Below are positions 25,419 to 36,000 of a stretch of DNA of 64,000 nucleotides, one piece after another. Each line of letters begins with the position of its first letter. Within the stretch, counting starts at the first letter, position 1. The position numbers were made by a program, and so were the translations under genes. The notes below the pieces were generated by a model. The model had not been told where the DNA came from. It worked only from the letters and a program-made list of their open reading frames with translations, and made no database searches. Origin of the DNA: Edaphobacter sp. 12200R-103 (GTDB taxonomy: Bacteria > Acidobacteriota > Terriglobia > Terriglobales > Acidobacteriaceae); NCBI RefSeq assembly GCF_010093025.1, contig NZ_CP048114.1:1488001-1552000 (forward strand), given 5' to 3'.

Positions 25419-28400
25419 ATGTCTTATCGATCCACGAGCTTAAAAGTCATTTTACTTCTCGCATCCATCGCGGGAATGGTCTTGCATGCACAAACTCCCA
25501 CGGGCTCCATTGACGGGCTAGTGAAAGATCCGTCCGGCGCGATCATACCAAACGCCCAAGTCATCATTCGCAATCTTGCCACTGGCCTCAAGGTAGAGAG
25601 GAAGACAGACTCCACGGGCCGATATGCCGCACCGCTGCTACTTCCGGGCCAGTACAATGTCTCGGCCACGGCGCCGGGGTTTAAAACCTCCAATCAGACA
25701 AACGTTACCCTGGACGTCTCTCAGGAGCGTGCAGTCGACTTTACGCTCTCCGTGGGAACTGCCTCGGAGCAGATCGATGTCCTTGAAGAAAGTGCCGCTA
25801 CCATCGACACGTTAACGTCATCGACGGGACAGGTCATCACAGCCAAGCAGATCGATAATCTACCCCTGAATGGACGCAACCCGCTCGATCTCGCACTTCT
25901 TGCGCCGGGGGTCCAGGGGACCGGCGACACTGCACAGACGACTCCGCACATCTCCGGCTCGCGGAATGCGAACGCGGAACAACAGATCGACGGCGTCTCT
26001 AACATCGTTGGGACCAACAACGTCGGTCTGGGATATGTTGCTTACCAGCCGATCGTCGATTCGGTTCTGGAATTCTCGATCCAGACCAGTGTTCCTTCGG
26101 CAGAGTATGGCCGGACCAGCAGCGGCGTGATCAACCTCGTAACCAAATACGGGACGAACGCCCTGCATGGCTCGGCGTTCCTGTTTGCTCACGATGCAAC
26201 GTTCGATGCGCGGCCTTATTTTCAGTCGAAAAACACTCCGATGACCGATAGGCATCGTTACCAGGAGGGAGGCACGATCGGCGGGCCCATCTATCGCAAC
26301 CGGGCATTTTTCTTCCTTGCGCTTGAACGTTCCTCGGAAAGTTCAGCATCGCAGGAGATTGACAGCGTACCACTCGACGCGTGGCGCACAGGCGACTTCT
26401 CGGCGCTCTCCGTCCCTATCTATGACCCACTTACAGCCGTAAAGCAGCCGAACGGAAAGATCACGCGCAGCATTGGCGATTTCGCGGGCAATAAAATCCC
26501 GGCAAAACGACAGAATGCAGTAGCCCTCGCCGCCTTTAAATATTATCCATCGCCAAACTATGGGGGAGCGAATGCGTTCTTGAACAACTATCTCGCCATC
26601 GGGGCGAGCACAGACACCTATTATCACGGTGATGCTCGCGTAGATTATCAACTCACTCCAAACAACCGCGCATTTGCACGCTTCTCCAAATACATCGACG
26701 ACAGCGTTCCATTCAATGGTTACGGCAATGCGGCGGCAAAGACGGGAAGCGGTCCGCAATATGCAACCGCAACCAGTGTCTCCCTGGACGACACCTGGAC
26801 AATTCGACCGAATCTTCTTGCGGAATTTCGCTATGGTCTGAGCCGCTATACCGTCGATCGCACGGCTTTCGGCCAGGGGTTCGATATTTCCTCGTTAGGG
26901 TTGCCGGGGTCGTTCAAGGCGGTAGCGGCCCGAGAGGCGCTTGTCTTTCCAACCTTCAACCAGTCCGACGGCTATTCGGCCTTAGGCATGAGCGGCTATG
27001 TTCCTTATAGCTCCTACAACACCGCCCACGACGCTACGGCCAGCCTCATCCTCGTGAAGGGACACCATAATTTTAAGGTAGGCGCAAACTTCCGTAAGTT
27101 CTTTGTCAACTTTTATCAGTATGGTCAGCCGTCGGGGGAGTTTCAGTTCGACCGTAGCTGGACGCAGTACAACCCGAACGACGCCACGGATAACGGTGGT
27201 GGAACTGCTGTGGCAAAGGCCGGACACACCTTTGCCTCGATGCTTCTGGGCCTGCCATCCAGTGGATATATGACTCACGACGTAACGGCCTTGACCGCCA
27301 GCAGCTACATTGCCGGTTACTTCCAGGACGACTGGAGCGTGACCCCAAAGCTGACGCTCAACCTCGGCATCCGCTGGGAGGGAGAGATTCCTCGCACCGA
27401 GCGTCACAATCAGCTGACTTATTGGGATCCTTCCCTTCCCTCCCCTCTGGCGGGAATGATCGCAACCACCAATTGTCCCGCCTGCGCCAACCTGAAGGGC
27501 GCAATGGTGTTCGTGGGAACGCCCGGGGCCAAATATGGGCGTCACCAAGCTCCTTTTCAAGGGAAGGACTTCGGGCCGCGCATCGGGTTCTCTTATAGCC
27601 CAACAGCGAAGTGGGCGATACGCGGCGGCTACGCAATCTTATTTGGCGCGTCTGCGTTACAAGCCGCGGGAAGCACTGGTGGACTCGGGAATGATGGTTT
27701 CGCCACGACGACGGGTTTCCAATTTTCAACTGACAGCCAGCTGACTATCAGCACCAATCTCTCCGATCCCGCCAAATCCGGATTCAACCTTCCTACCGGC
27801 TCCGCGAATGGCGCTGGAACTCAACTTGGCAGTGGGATCAATTACTCCTTCTTCGACTCCGTCAGAAACCCCTACACCGAACAGGCAAACTTGAACGTAC
27901 AACGTCAACTTCCTCTTCAGACTGTGCTGGAGGTAGGCTACGTCTATAGCCACGGATTATTTCTTGTGGACGGAGACCCTGGGCAACCGTATAACCAAGT
28001 CAATCCCTCTTATCTTTCCTTAGGCAATCAACTCAACAGCAACGTACCTAATCCCTTCTACGGAAAGATCACGACACCCGGAGCGATACTGTCTAACAAA
28101 AATGTGCCGCTGAAGTATTTGCTGGATGCATTTCCTCAATACAGCTCTGTTAACAGCCAGAGGAAGCCGCGTGCCTCCTCGATTTATAACTCCATCACCG
28201 TCCGCTTGGACAAGCGAGTTTCGCAGGGACTGAGCCTGTTGGTGTCCTACACCGGAGCCAAGCTAATGGACAACTCATCCTCGGCAGTAACCTACCTGGG
28301 CCCTGTAAGCAGCACTCGCGCCGACCAATTCCGGCCAGATAAGGAATGGTCGCTCTCCGCTTACGATCTGGCGAGCAGCCTCACGATTGCCACCACTTAT

Positions 28401-28919
28401 GAACTTCCCTTTGGCAAGGGCCACCGTTTCTTCAGAGATGCGCCTCGCGGCGTGAACCTGCTGATCAATGGCTGGCAGGCCAATGGGATCGTCAGCATGA
28501 ATGGAGGGTTGCCGGTCGTTCTCTCTTCGGTCAACAATCAAACTGGTTTGCTCTCGCTCGGCCAGCGTCCGAATATGGCTGCGGGAGATCCTAATCTGGC
28601 CAATCGGACGCGTGACAAGTGGTTTAATACGGACCTCTTTTCGCAGCCGGCGGCCTTCACCATCGGCAACGCACCACGCGTACTGGGCAATGTTCGTAGC
28701 CCCGGCAACCGCAATGCAGACCTGTCGGCAATGAAGAACAATTACTTTGGGAACGAGCGGCGCTACAATCTGCAGCTTCGGTTTGAAGCGTTCAACGCAT
28801 TGAATCACCCCATCTTCGGTGGCCCCAACGCTAACGTCAATTCGGCTAATTTCGGGAAGATCACATCAATCGCAAACGGTTCGAGGGTAATTCAATTCGC
28901 AAGTAAATTTATCTTCTGA
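25419..28919 (+). CDS. TonB-dependent receptor, Oar-like, with carboxypeptidase regulatory-like domain
   Basis: 1166 residues. Signal peptide MSYRSTSLKVILLLASIAGM ends at LHAQ. Residues about 27-110 form the carboxypeptidase regulatory-like domain (GSIDGLVKDPSGAIIPNAQV; YAAPLLLPGQYNVSATAPGF). The plug shows IDNLPLNGRNPLDLALLAPG and FSIQTSVPSAEYGRTSSGVI, and the barrel ends with RVIQFASKFIF. It should import the island's glycan across the outer membrane, feeding the GH-A/GH26 and GH2 enzymes and the GH88 operon. GAGAGGAAGG precedes the ATG. It is a single-gene unit closed by a strong terminator. Confidence 0.92.
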   Translation: MSYRSTSLKVILLLASIAGMVLHAQTPTGSIDGLVKDPSGAIIPNAQVIIRNLATGLKVERKTDSTGRYAAPLLLPGQYNVSATAPGFKTSNQTNVTLDVSQERAVDFTLSVGTASEQIDVLEESAATIDTLTSSTGQVITAKQIDNLPLNGRNPLDLALLAPGVQGTGDTAQTTPHISGSRNANAEQQIDGVSNIVGTNNVGLGYVAYQPIVDSVLEFSIQTSVPSAEYGRTSSGVINLVTKYGTNALHGSAFLFAHDATFDARPYFQSKNTPMTDRHRYQEGGTIGGPIYRNRAFFFLALERSSESSASQEIDSVPLDAWRTGDFSALSVPIYDPLTAVKQPNGKITRSIGDFAGNKIPAKRQNAVALAAFKYYPSPNYGGANAFLNNYLAIGASTDTYYHGDARVDYQLTPNNRAFARFSKYIDDSVPFNGYGNAAAKTGSGPQYATATSVSLDDTWTIRPNLLAEFRYGLSRYTVDRTAFGQGFDISSLGLPGSFKAVAAREALVFPTFNQSDGYSALGMSGYVPYSSYNTAHDATASLILVKGHHNFKVGANFRKFFVNFYQYGQPSGEFQFDRSWTQYNPNDATDNGGGTAVAKAGHTFASMLLGLPSSGYMTHDVTALTASSYIAGYFQDDWSVTPKLTLNLGIRWEGEIPRTERHNQLTYWDPSLPSPLAGMIATTNCPACANLKGAMVFVGTPGAKYGRHQAPFQGKDFGPRIGFSYSPTAKWAIRGGYAILFGASALQAAGSTGGLGNDGFATTTGFQFSTDSQLTISTNLSDPAKSGFNLPTGSANGAGTQLGSGINYSFFDSVRNPYTEQANLNVQRQLPLQTVLEVGYVYSHGLFLVDGDPGQPYNQVNPSYLSLGNQLNSNVPNPFYGKITTPGAILSNKNVPLKYLLDAFPQYSSVNSQRKPRASSIYNSITVRLDKRVSQGLSLLVSYTGAKLMDNSSSAVTYLGPVSSTRADQFRPDKEWSLSAYDLASSLTIATTYELPFGKGHRFFRDAPRGVNLLINGWQANGIVSMNGGLPVVLSSVNNQTGLLSLGQRPNMAAGDPNLANRTRDKWFNTDLFSQPAAFTIGNAPRVLGNVRSPGNRNADLSAMKNNYFGNERRYNLQLRFEAFNALNHPIFGGPNANVNSANFGKITSIANGSRVIQFASKFIF

Positions 28920-28928
28920 CCTTCAACC

Positions 28929-28974
28929 TGGCTCGGTGCGACTGCTTGTTCAGTCGCACCGAGCCACTGTTTTT
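28929..28974 (+). terminator. Strong Rho-independent terminator after the TonB receptor
   Basis: A perfect 16-bp stem (28929-28944 with 28951-28966), loop CTTGTT, then CTGTTTTT. It separates the receptor from the glycanase gene at 29007, which therefore needs its own promoter or read-through. Confidence 0.9.
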
Positions 28975-29006
28975 GATCAATAACCAATAGGAACGAGCAA
29001 ACCTAT

Positions 29007-31379
29007 ATGAAGAACGTGCTGTGCTTCTCGTTGCTGTTGATCGCGGCTTCGCTTGCGACAGCGGCTCCAGCTCAACCATCGGAACATCCTAAGAATGTGC
29101 CCCAGGAGATGAAGGTTGATCTCTCCGCGCAACCATTGGGCAAATTCCTTGGGCTCGGGGTGCAGTTTGATCCTTATGTGAATCAGGTCGACGCACACCG
29201 CTGGGCAGAAATGATGGACCATTTGGCCTACATGAAGCCAGGTTTTTTGCGGGTGATGTCCGGGGCGACGGACTACTGCAGCGGTTTCGATGCAAAGGGC
29301 GAGCCAATTTATCGATGGGACACTGATCCCACGGCGCGGCAATTCCAAGCGATCCTGACCGTCCTCGACTTCGCCCAGGCACATCATATCGAGGTATATC
29401 TCGGTGAGTGGTCCCCTCCAGGCTCTCTCGGCATCCATTCTCCGGACGATCCGCGCTGGCAGCGCATCATCTCCGATTTCGTACAGTACCTTGTGCGAGA
29501 TCGGCACTATACAGTGATCCATCACTACATCTTTATGAATGAGCCGAACGGCGACTGGATGTGGCACGGACGTAAGCCGGACTTTACCTCGTGGTCCACT
29601 GGGGTCCGCAACCTTCGCCATCAGTTGGATGCTCGCGGCCTAGACGATGTTATTCTGACCGGCCCTGATAACTCCGGAGGAAGGCAGTGGTTTGATCGCA
29701 CGGTTACCGAAATGCATGACGTCTTTGGCACATGGGAGCAACACATTTATGCCAAGGATCAGGAGGTGGAATCGGGCACCCTGGAGCGAGAGCTCATCTC
29801 CGACCGCGAAACGATTCTGAAGCACGATCCAGACGGCGCAAGTAAGCCGCGCTTTATCGCAGAGTCAGGACTGGTCACCGGCAAGATTCAAGCCGTCGAC
29901 CAGCAGCCGCGGGTGCACGACTTCGACTACGGCGCACGGATGGCGGACTATATCGTCCAGGTCGCCAGAGCTGGCTGGGGCGGGGCCGATGCGTGGGATC
30001 TCGACGACGCCATGCATCGCGGCCCAGGCGGCGGTTGGAAGATCTGGGGATTCTTCGACTCGAATAGCGACGCAGGTATGAAGCCTCGTCCCTGGTACTA
30101 TGCGTGGACCATCCTTTCACGCTCGATGCCGAACGGTGCAGAGATACTTCCTGTTACAGGCTCAAGCGAAACGCCTGTTCGCGCAACGATCGCGAAGTGG
30201 AATTCTTCAGGCAAGACGCAGTGGACCCTGGTGCTTGTCAACCATACGGATGCGTCCGCATCCGTCAACTTAAAATTGCCGAAACAAGATGAGCTTCATG
30301 TCTTTCGCTACTTCGCCACAGAGCAGAATGTTGACGGAGCCTTGGAACCGAAGGAAAGCGAGTTAGAGGAGAATCCTCAAAGGTCTCAGACGGTGTCCTT
30401 GCCATCACGCGGCGTGGTTGTGCTGACAACGGCAACGGCAGGCACCGGCAGCGCCGCGCGGCAAGCGGTTCTCAACTATCTCAAAGACATCTCCGGCAGC
30501 AAGACCGCCGTTGGCGTTCAAAACAAGGACGTTGCGAATCTCACCCGTGACACCGACCGGATCGCCGCTCTGACAGGAAAGCAGCCCTCATTCTGGGGTG
30601 CCGACTTTAGCTATGGGCCGCGAGCCCTCGATAAGAATCGTGAAGCGATGATCAAGGAAGCGATCGCACAATACAAAGCGGGCGCTCTTGTAGGCCTGAT
30701 GTACCATGCCTGCGCACCTATCCTTCCTGACGAAACCTGCGATTGGAACTCCGTCGGAGGTACGAAACCGGTACACCTGACCGACGCCGAGTGGAGCCAG
30801 CTCACAACGCCCGGAACCGTCCTCTACAAGACGTGGATCGCACGGCTCAACAAGCTCTCCGTGTACTTTCAACAATTGAAGGACGCCGATGTTGCAGTGC
30901 TCTTTCGTCCGCTGCATGAGATGAACCAGTGCGTGTTCTGGTGGGGCTGTCATCTGGGCCCGAACGGAAGCGCGAAGCTCTATCAGATCACGCACGACTA
31001 CCTAGTCAACACCAAGGGATTCGACAATATTGTATGGGTATGGAATGTGCAGGACTTCAATACCCTTGATACCGACGTCAACTCCTATAATCCAGGTAGC
31101 AGCTACTTCGACATCGCCACGCTCGACGTCTACAACACCGGCTACACCCAGAACAACTACAACGCCATGGTGGGCATCGCCGAGGGCAAACCGATTGCCG
31201 TCGCCGAGTGCCAATACGTGCCGACTCCAGCTTTACTCGCTCGACAGAATCGTTGGGTCTATGTCATGTTGTGGTCTGACTTCATCTCAAATCCGAGAAA
31301 CCAGATCGCGCTTCCGGCCCTCTATCATTCACCGAATGTCGTCACGCTGGACCAGATGCCAGGCTGGGGAACTCGTTAG
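29007..31379 (+). CDS. Two-domain glycanase: clan GH-A hydrolase fused to GH26 beta-mannanase-like domain
   Basis: 790 residues, secreted (leader NVLCFSLLLIAASLATA, likely cut near APAQ). Residues about 40-480 form a clan GH-A barrel of GH30/GH39 type with its beta-sandwich: acid/base Glu179 in IFMNEPNGDW and probable nucleophile Glu286 in FIAESGLVTG. Residues about 490-790 form a GH26-type barrel: acid/base Glu638 in FRPLHEMNQCVFWWG and nucleophile Glu734 in IAVAECQYVP. Both catalytic pairs are intact. GH26 enzymes mostly cut beta-1,4-mannan, so an endo-mannanase with a second retaining activity is likely; the GH2 enzyme at 33037 could finish the oligosaccharides. The exact family of the first domain is not certain. 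It is convergent with the membrane regulator. Confidence 0.8.
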   Translation: MKNVLCFSLLLIAASLATAAPAQPSEHPKNVPQEMKVDLSAQPLGKFLGLGVQFDPYVNQVDAHRWAEMMDHLAYMKPGFLRVMSGATDYCSGFDAKGEPIYRWDTDPTARQFQAILTVLDFAQAHHIEVYLGEWSPPGSLGIHSPDDPRWQRIISDFVQYLVRDRHYTVIHHYIFMNEPNGDWMWHGRKPDFTSWSTGVRNLRHQLDARGLDDVILTGPDNSGGRQWFDRTVTEMHDVFGTWEQHIYAKDQEVESGTLERELISDRETILKHDPDGASKPRFIAESGLVTGKIQAVDQQPRVHDFDYGARMADYIVQVARAGWGGADAWDLDDAMHRGPGGGWKIWGFFDSNSDAGMKPRPWYYAWTILSRSMPNGAEILPVTGSSETPVRATIAKWNSSGKTQWTLVLVNHTDASASVNLKLPKQDELHVFRYFATEQNVDGALEPKESELEENPQRSQTVSLPSRGVVVLTTATAGTGSAARQAVLNYLKDISGSKTAVGVQNKDVANLTRDTDRIAALTGKQPSFWGADFSYGPRALDKNREAMIKEAIAQYKAGALVGLMYHACAPILPDETCDWNSVGGTKPVHLTDAEWSQLTTPGTVLYKTWIARLNKLSVYFQQLKDADVAVLFRPLHEMNQCVFWWGCHLGPNGSAKLYQITHDYLVNTKGFDNIVWVWNVQDFNTLDTDVNSYNPGSSYFDIATLDVYNTGYTQNNYNAMVGIAEGKPIAVAECQYVPTPALLARQNRWVYVMLWSDFISNPRNQIALPALYHSPNVVTLDQMPGWGTR

Positions 31380-31408
31380 GCAACGGCCGGGACAGCCTCT
31401 TCGGACGC

Positions 31409-32809
31409 TTATCGCAGAGCGACGACCGAGATTTTCACGGGAACATCCTGCCGCGCGTCAATGCGTAGAAGAACCTGCCACGTGTCGGGGAAGGTGCCAT
31501 TCTTGGACATCAACTTGAGCTTCTCATAGACCGGTCGCATCGATGCAGGATCGCTGAAAAACTCTCCGACGCCGGCCGTTCCGGTGCTGGTAAGTCCGGC
31601 GAGCACGAGAACGCGAGATTCGGAGGGCGATCGCCCCATCCATATAAGGCCGTAATCTTCCAGAGCTCCGCCATGAATGACCCGCGCGTAAACAGGCGAC
31701 TCCCCCGCGCGCGGATGAATATTGCGAATGACATCATGCTCCATCATGAAGTTATCTGTATTGACCGTTCCCTGTGCAAACGCGCTCATGTGCGGCGCAC
31801 CCAGAAGGACAATCTGCTCGGTTCGAGCCTCATCCCAATTGAGAAAGCGCGCCTGCGTGAGTTGGGCGTTGCGTCCGAGAATCTGCAGAATGCGAGCGAA
31901 ACCGTATGCAGCTTCCGCTTCGCCTAGCCCCGTGTAGTTCATGTTGTCGACCTGGAGGAAGTGGAAAGGAAACTCTGCCTGAGTATTATTGGCACTACTA
32001 TTCAAAACACTTGCCATCGACTCCGGAACCGGGACACTCAACACTTCATCCCCACTTGGAGGGGTCGGAAGCGACGCTCCGCGGTAGAGCAGAACGTTCG
32101 GATTGGAGAGCGCAATCTTCGTCTTCGCCGGCCCGGAAACACCGATGGGTCCAAGAAGCTCCTTATAGAAGGAATAATCTGAGCCGTTGACGATGGGACT
32201 AGGTTGTTTGATCCAGCCCTTGATCCACCATCCGGCAGCACCAGAGCAGATTACTAACAACCCAATTTGCAGAAATTTACTTACCGTATAAGAAAACGAC
32301 GTGCTTTGCGACGAGTACGTTGCTACCTCTGCTTTTACGGCCGATGCGGGCTGCGACTCGTTAGCGGGAGCGGCAAAATGTTCGAGAACGGCTGGAACCT
32401 GGCTCTCATGGATCACCGGGTGTGGAGCCGGTTTGAGCTTGATAAAGTCCGGGACATAGGATCCCAGTGGAAGCAATATCCGCAGGGGTTCAGTAGGGTG
32501 ATCGTTATAGAACTTCGTCAGCCGACGTCTTACATCATTGGCCGCGACTCGCACGATCGAATCGATGCTCGTATCGTAGTCGCTCCGGCGGTGAAAGATC
32601 TCAATGCCGAGCAGGCGCTCCTTCAGGCTCTCGATCTCTCCAACAAGATACCGTTCGACGACGTGGCGCAGAATCTCCGATGAGCGTCGACTCACGCTAA
32701 ACTCATCACTTGCCAGAATGGTGTCCAGATGCGTGCGAATCTCATCTTTCGTTGGAAGCGGAAGAGGCTCTTCTAACGAGTTGTCGCGGAGATGTTGCGA
32801 GATAGCCAT
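31409..32809 (-). CDS. Membrane-anchored protein with acidobacterial DNA-binding-like N-terminal domain
   Basis: 466 residues from the ATG at 32809 (weak ribosome site; a longer frame adds 30 residues). Residues about 20-125 match a domain very common in Acidobacteriota: a helical segment (EIRTHLDTILASDEF), SLKERLLGIEIFHR, then VRVAANDVRRRL and LPLGSYVPDF, resembling a winged helix. After a linker there is one membrane helix (residues about 178-198) and a C-terminal ~265-residue domain predicted outside the cytoplasm. The layout is that of a ToxR/CadC-type one-component regulator, but no function is proven. It is divergent from the GH2 gene and convergent with the GH-A/GH26 gene, so it may sense the glycan and control them. 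Confidence 0.62.
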   Translation of the reverse strand: MAISQHLRDNSLEEPLPLPTKDEIRTHLDTILASDEFSVSRRSSEILRHVVERYLVGEIESLKERLLGIEIFHRRSDYDTSIDSIVRVAANDVRRRLTKFYNDHPTEPLRILLPLGSYVPDFIKLKPAPHPVIHESQVPAVLEHFAAPANESQPASAVKAEVATYSSQSTSFSYTVSKFLQIGLLVICSGAAGWWIKGWIKQPSPIVNGSDYSFYKELLGPIGVSGPAKTKIALSNPNVLLYRGASLPTPPSGDEVLSVPVPESMASVLNSSANNTQAEFPFHFLQVDNMNYTGLGEAEAAYGFARILQILGRNAQLTQARFLNWDEARTEQIVLLGAPHMSAFAQGTVNTDNFMMEHDVIRNIHPRAGESPVYARVIHGGALEDYGLIWMGRSPSESRVLVLAGLTSTGTAGVGEFFSDPASMRPVYEKLKLMSKNGTFPDTWQVLLRIDARQDVPVKISVVALR

Positions 32810-33036
32810 AGCGCAAGATGAACGACATGATATCAGATGACCATAACCCCTTGACGGGAAATGTTCCTGAGGCAAGAAGCGAGATGGGATGAAACGCATG
32901 GTTAGGAAATCACCAAACGCACCAAACGTAGCGAATTCAAGATTCTACGCATAAAGTCCCGGAGTATTGGGTGTGCGCCGCCTTCACTGCGACAAGGAGT
33001 GGACGGCGCGTACCTACCTCAAGGGAGTTCCTCACC

Positions 33037-36000
33037 ATGTCAGTTGTTGACCTCAGACGCCTCCTGCGCGTTGTGATTTTGTTGATATCCACTTCGGGGT
33101 TCTTTTCGCTCCCCGCTCTGTCCGAGAACGCAACTGCCGGGCCATACATCGCCCATATTGTGGAAGGAGGCCCTGAACTCAGCAAACCCATTCAGCAGGA
33201 GATTGCTTCATCCGGCGCGTGGAGCGAATGGACCTGGGTAAGGATCGGCCTCGACAGTCCCAGAACGTCGGCGATCGCTCGAATCGGCGCGCCAGATGAT
33301 CAAGCGCCTCGCGTGCTGCTGCTCCGAGATGCACATCCCGCTGTCCAGGTAGCCGATAAGCAGATTGTCGCGCCTGCAGCGTTGGACCCCACGACCTGGC
33401 ATTTAATTGGAGCTGTTGAAGACGGCGGGGCACTGACCCTCTACGTCGATGGGCACCCCGCGGGTACGAGTGCCGTAAGCAACGAACCTGTGACACCGGA
33501 GTTGTCGCTCGCTCCCACGGTGCCAGCGGACATGCGCCACTTCAGCGGAGACATTGGCGGTCTCTCCATTGCCGCACGAGCTTTTTCTCCAGAGGAGATG
33601 ATGAGTCGCTTTGTGCAGCGTCCCGATTTCAGCGCGCAACTGCCTGAAGAGAACGCCAAGCCCTGGCGCCTGCAAACTCGTCAACGCGTCGGGTATGAGG
33701 CGCCGCAGTCTCCAGACACCATGCCGCATGGCTTCCCCGCGGAGAAGCCACGAGCGAAGTCCATGCCTGCATCCGAACCGACGCTGCGAGCAGACGGCGA
33801 ACGGACCTGGACGATTGCAGATAATTGGAGGCTGCTCTCCGTAGACAATGAGCGTATCGCCAGGTCTGTCAATGGGCGTGCTCTTTCCCAAGCCGGCTTC
33901 GACGATGCTTCGTGGATGCCGGCAACGGTTCCAGGCACCGTGTTGACGACCATGATCGATCGAGGAGTCTATCCCGACCCCGACTTTGGCTTGAACAACC
34001 TGGCGATTCCCGAATCTCTCAATAAGCATGATTATTGGTATCGCGTGGAGTTTCCTTCGCCCAGCCCGTACAGCACTTCCCGGCGCACGCTGCACTTTGC
34101 AGGCATTAATTACTCGGCCGAGGTCTGGTTGAACGGCGTCCGTCTAGGCGATATGCGGGGAGCGTTTCGTCGTGGCGACTTCGACGTCACCCTCGTGCTT
34201 CGGAAGACTGGAATCAATGCACTCGCGATTCGCATCTCTCCTCCGCCCCATCCCGGGATACCTCAGGAGCAATCGCTCAAAGGCGGTCCCGGTGACAATG
34301 GCGGAGCCATGTTGATCGATGGCCCGACATTCGTAGCGACTGAGGGATGGGACTGGATACCAGCAATTCGAGATCGCGATACGGGCCTGTGGCAAAGCGT
34401 CTCACTGAAAGAATCGGGCGCTGTCACGATCGGAGATCCGCAGGTCATTACCCGTCTCCCGCTTCCAGACCGTGCGACCGCCAATATCGAGATCCATGTT
34501 CCCGTTCACAACGCGACAGGCGCTTCACAGCACATTGTGCTCCAGGCAGCATTCGAGGGCGTCGCATTGCGCATGCCCGCGGTGGTTCACCCCGGCGACA
34601 GCACACTGTCTCTGCTGCCGGGGCAGTTCTCCCAATTGCATCTGACGCATCCGCGGCTCTGGTGGCCGAACGGATACGGATCGCCTGAGTTATATCATCT
34701 TCATCTTGCGGTCGTGGATGCGAAGGGAACGATCTCCGACACCCACTCGACCACATTCGGCATTCGCGAGATCAGCTATGAACTCACTCTGTTTAACCAT
34801 TTCGGCAGATTGGAGCGAATTGAAGCCATTCCCACCCTTACTCTAGGCAAGGGTTACGACGCGGTGGATGTTCACCATGAAGCTATGCGCCAGACGGCGG
34901 CAGGATGGGCCTCTTCGATCTCTCGTGAAGCCGAGGGAACGTCGGCGATTCGAGAAGTGACCAACGAACCGGATATGACCGATCTCGTTATTAAAGTGAA
35001 TGGCGTTCGCATCGCGGTACGCGGCGGGAACTGGGGCATGGACGATTCCAGAAAGCGAGCCAGCCGCAGCCGCCTGGAGCCGTACTTTCGTTTGCATCGG
35101 GAAGCGAACCTCAACATGGTGCGGAACTGGGTGGGACAGAACACGGAGGAAACTTTTTTCGATCTCGCCGACGAATACGGCATGCTCGTTTGGAACGACT
35201 TCTGGTCTTCGACGCAGAACTCCAACGCAGAACCTGGCGATGTCTCTCTCTTTATCGACAATGCCCGCGACGTCGTGCGCCGTGACCGCAACCACCCTTC
35301 CATCGCAATCTGGTGCGGCCGCAATGAGGGCGTTCCGCCGCCCGCGCTCAATAGCCAGATGATCACCATGCTTCGAGAAGAAGATGGGACACGCTTCTAC
35401 TCGCCCAGTTCCAATGCAATCAACTTGCGCAAGAGCGGCCCATACTCCTGGCAAAATCCTGCGCTGTACTTCAGCACGTTGAATCGAGGCTTCTCCGTGG
35501 AACTCGGCATAGCATCCTTCCCAACCCGCGAGGCGTTTGAACATACGGTTGCGTCTCAAGACCGCTGGCCGATCAGCGATGCCTGGGCCTATCACGATTG
35601 GCATCAGTCTGGCGGAGGAGACGTCCACACGCTCATGCAGCACATGGAGATCGAGTTCGGCAAGCCGGGATCGTTTCAAAACTTTGAACGCCGCATCCAG
35701 ATGTTCAACTACGTTGACCATCAGGCCATCTTCGAAGGCTTCTATCAACATCTCTGGCAACCGAACAGCGGCCGCATGTTATGGATGACGCATCCTGCGT
35801 GGCCCAGTACGATGTGGCAGATCTATAGCTCGGACTACGATACCCAGGCGTCCTTCTATGCTGTCAAGAAAGCAAATGCGCCCCTGCACATTCAAATGGA
35901 TCTATCCGATTACACCGTTGCCATCGTCAATACGACCTTGGTCACGCTGTCTGCTCTGCGGGTTGCGGCGACGATCTACTCCCCGCAAGGTCAGGTGCTC

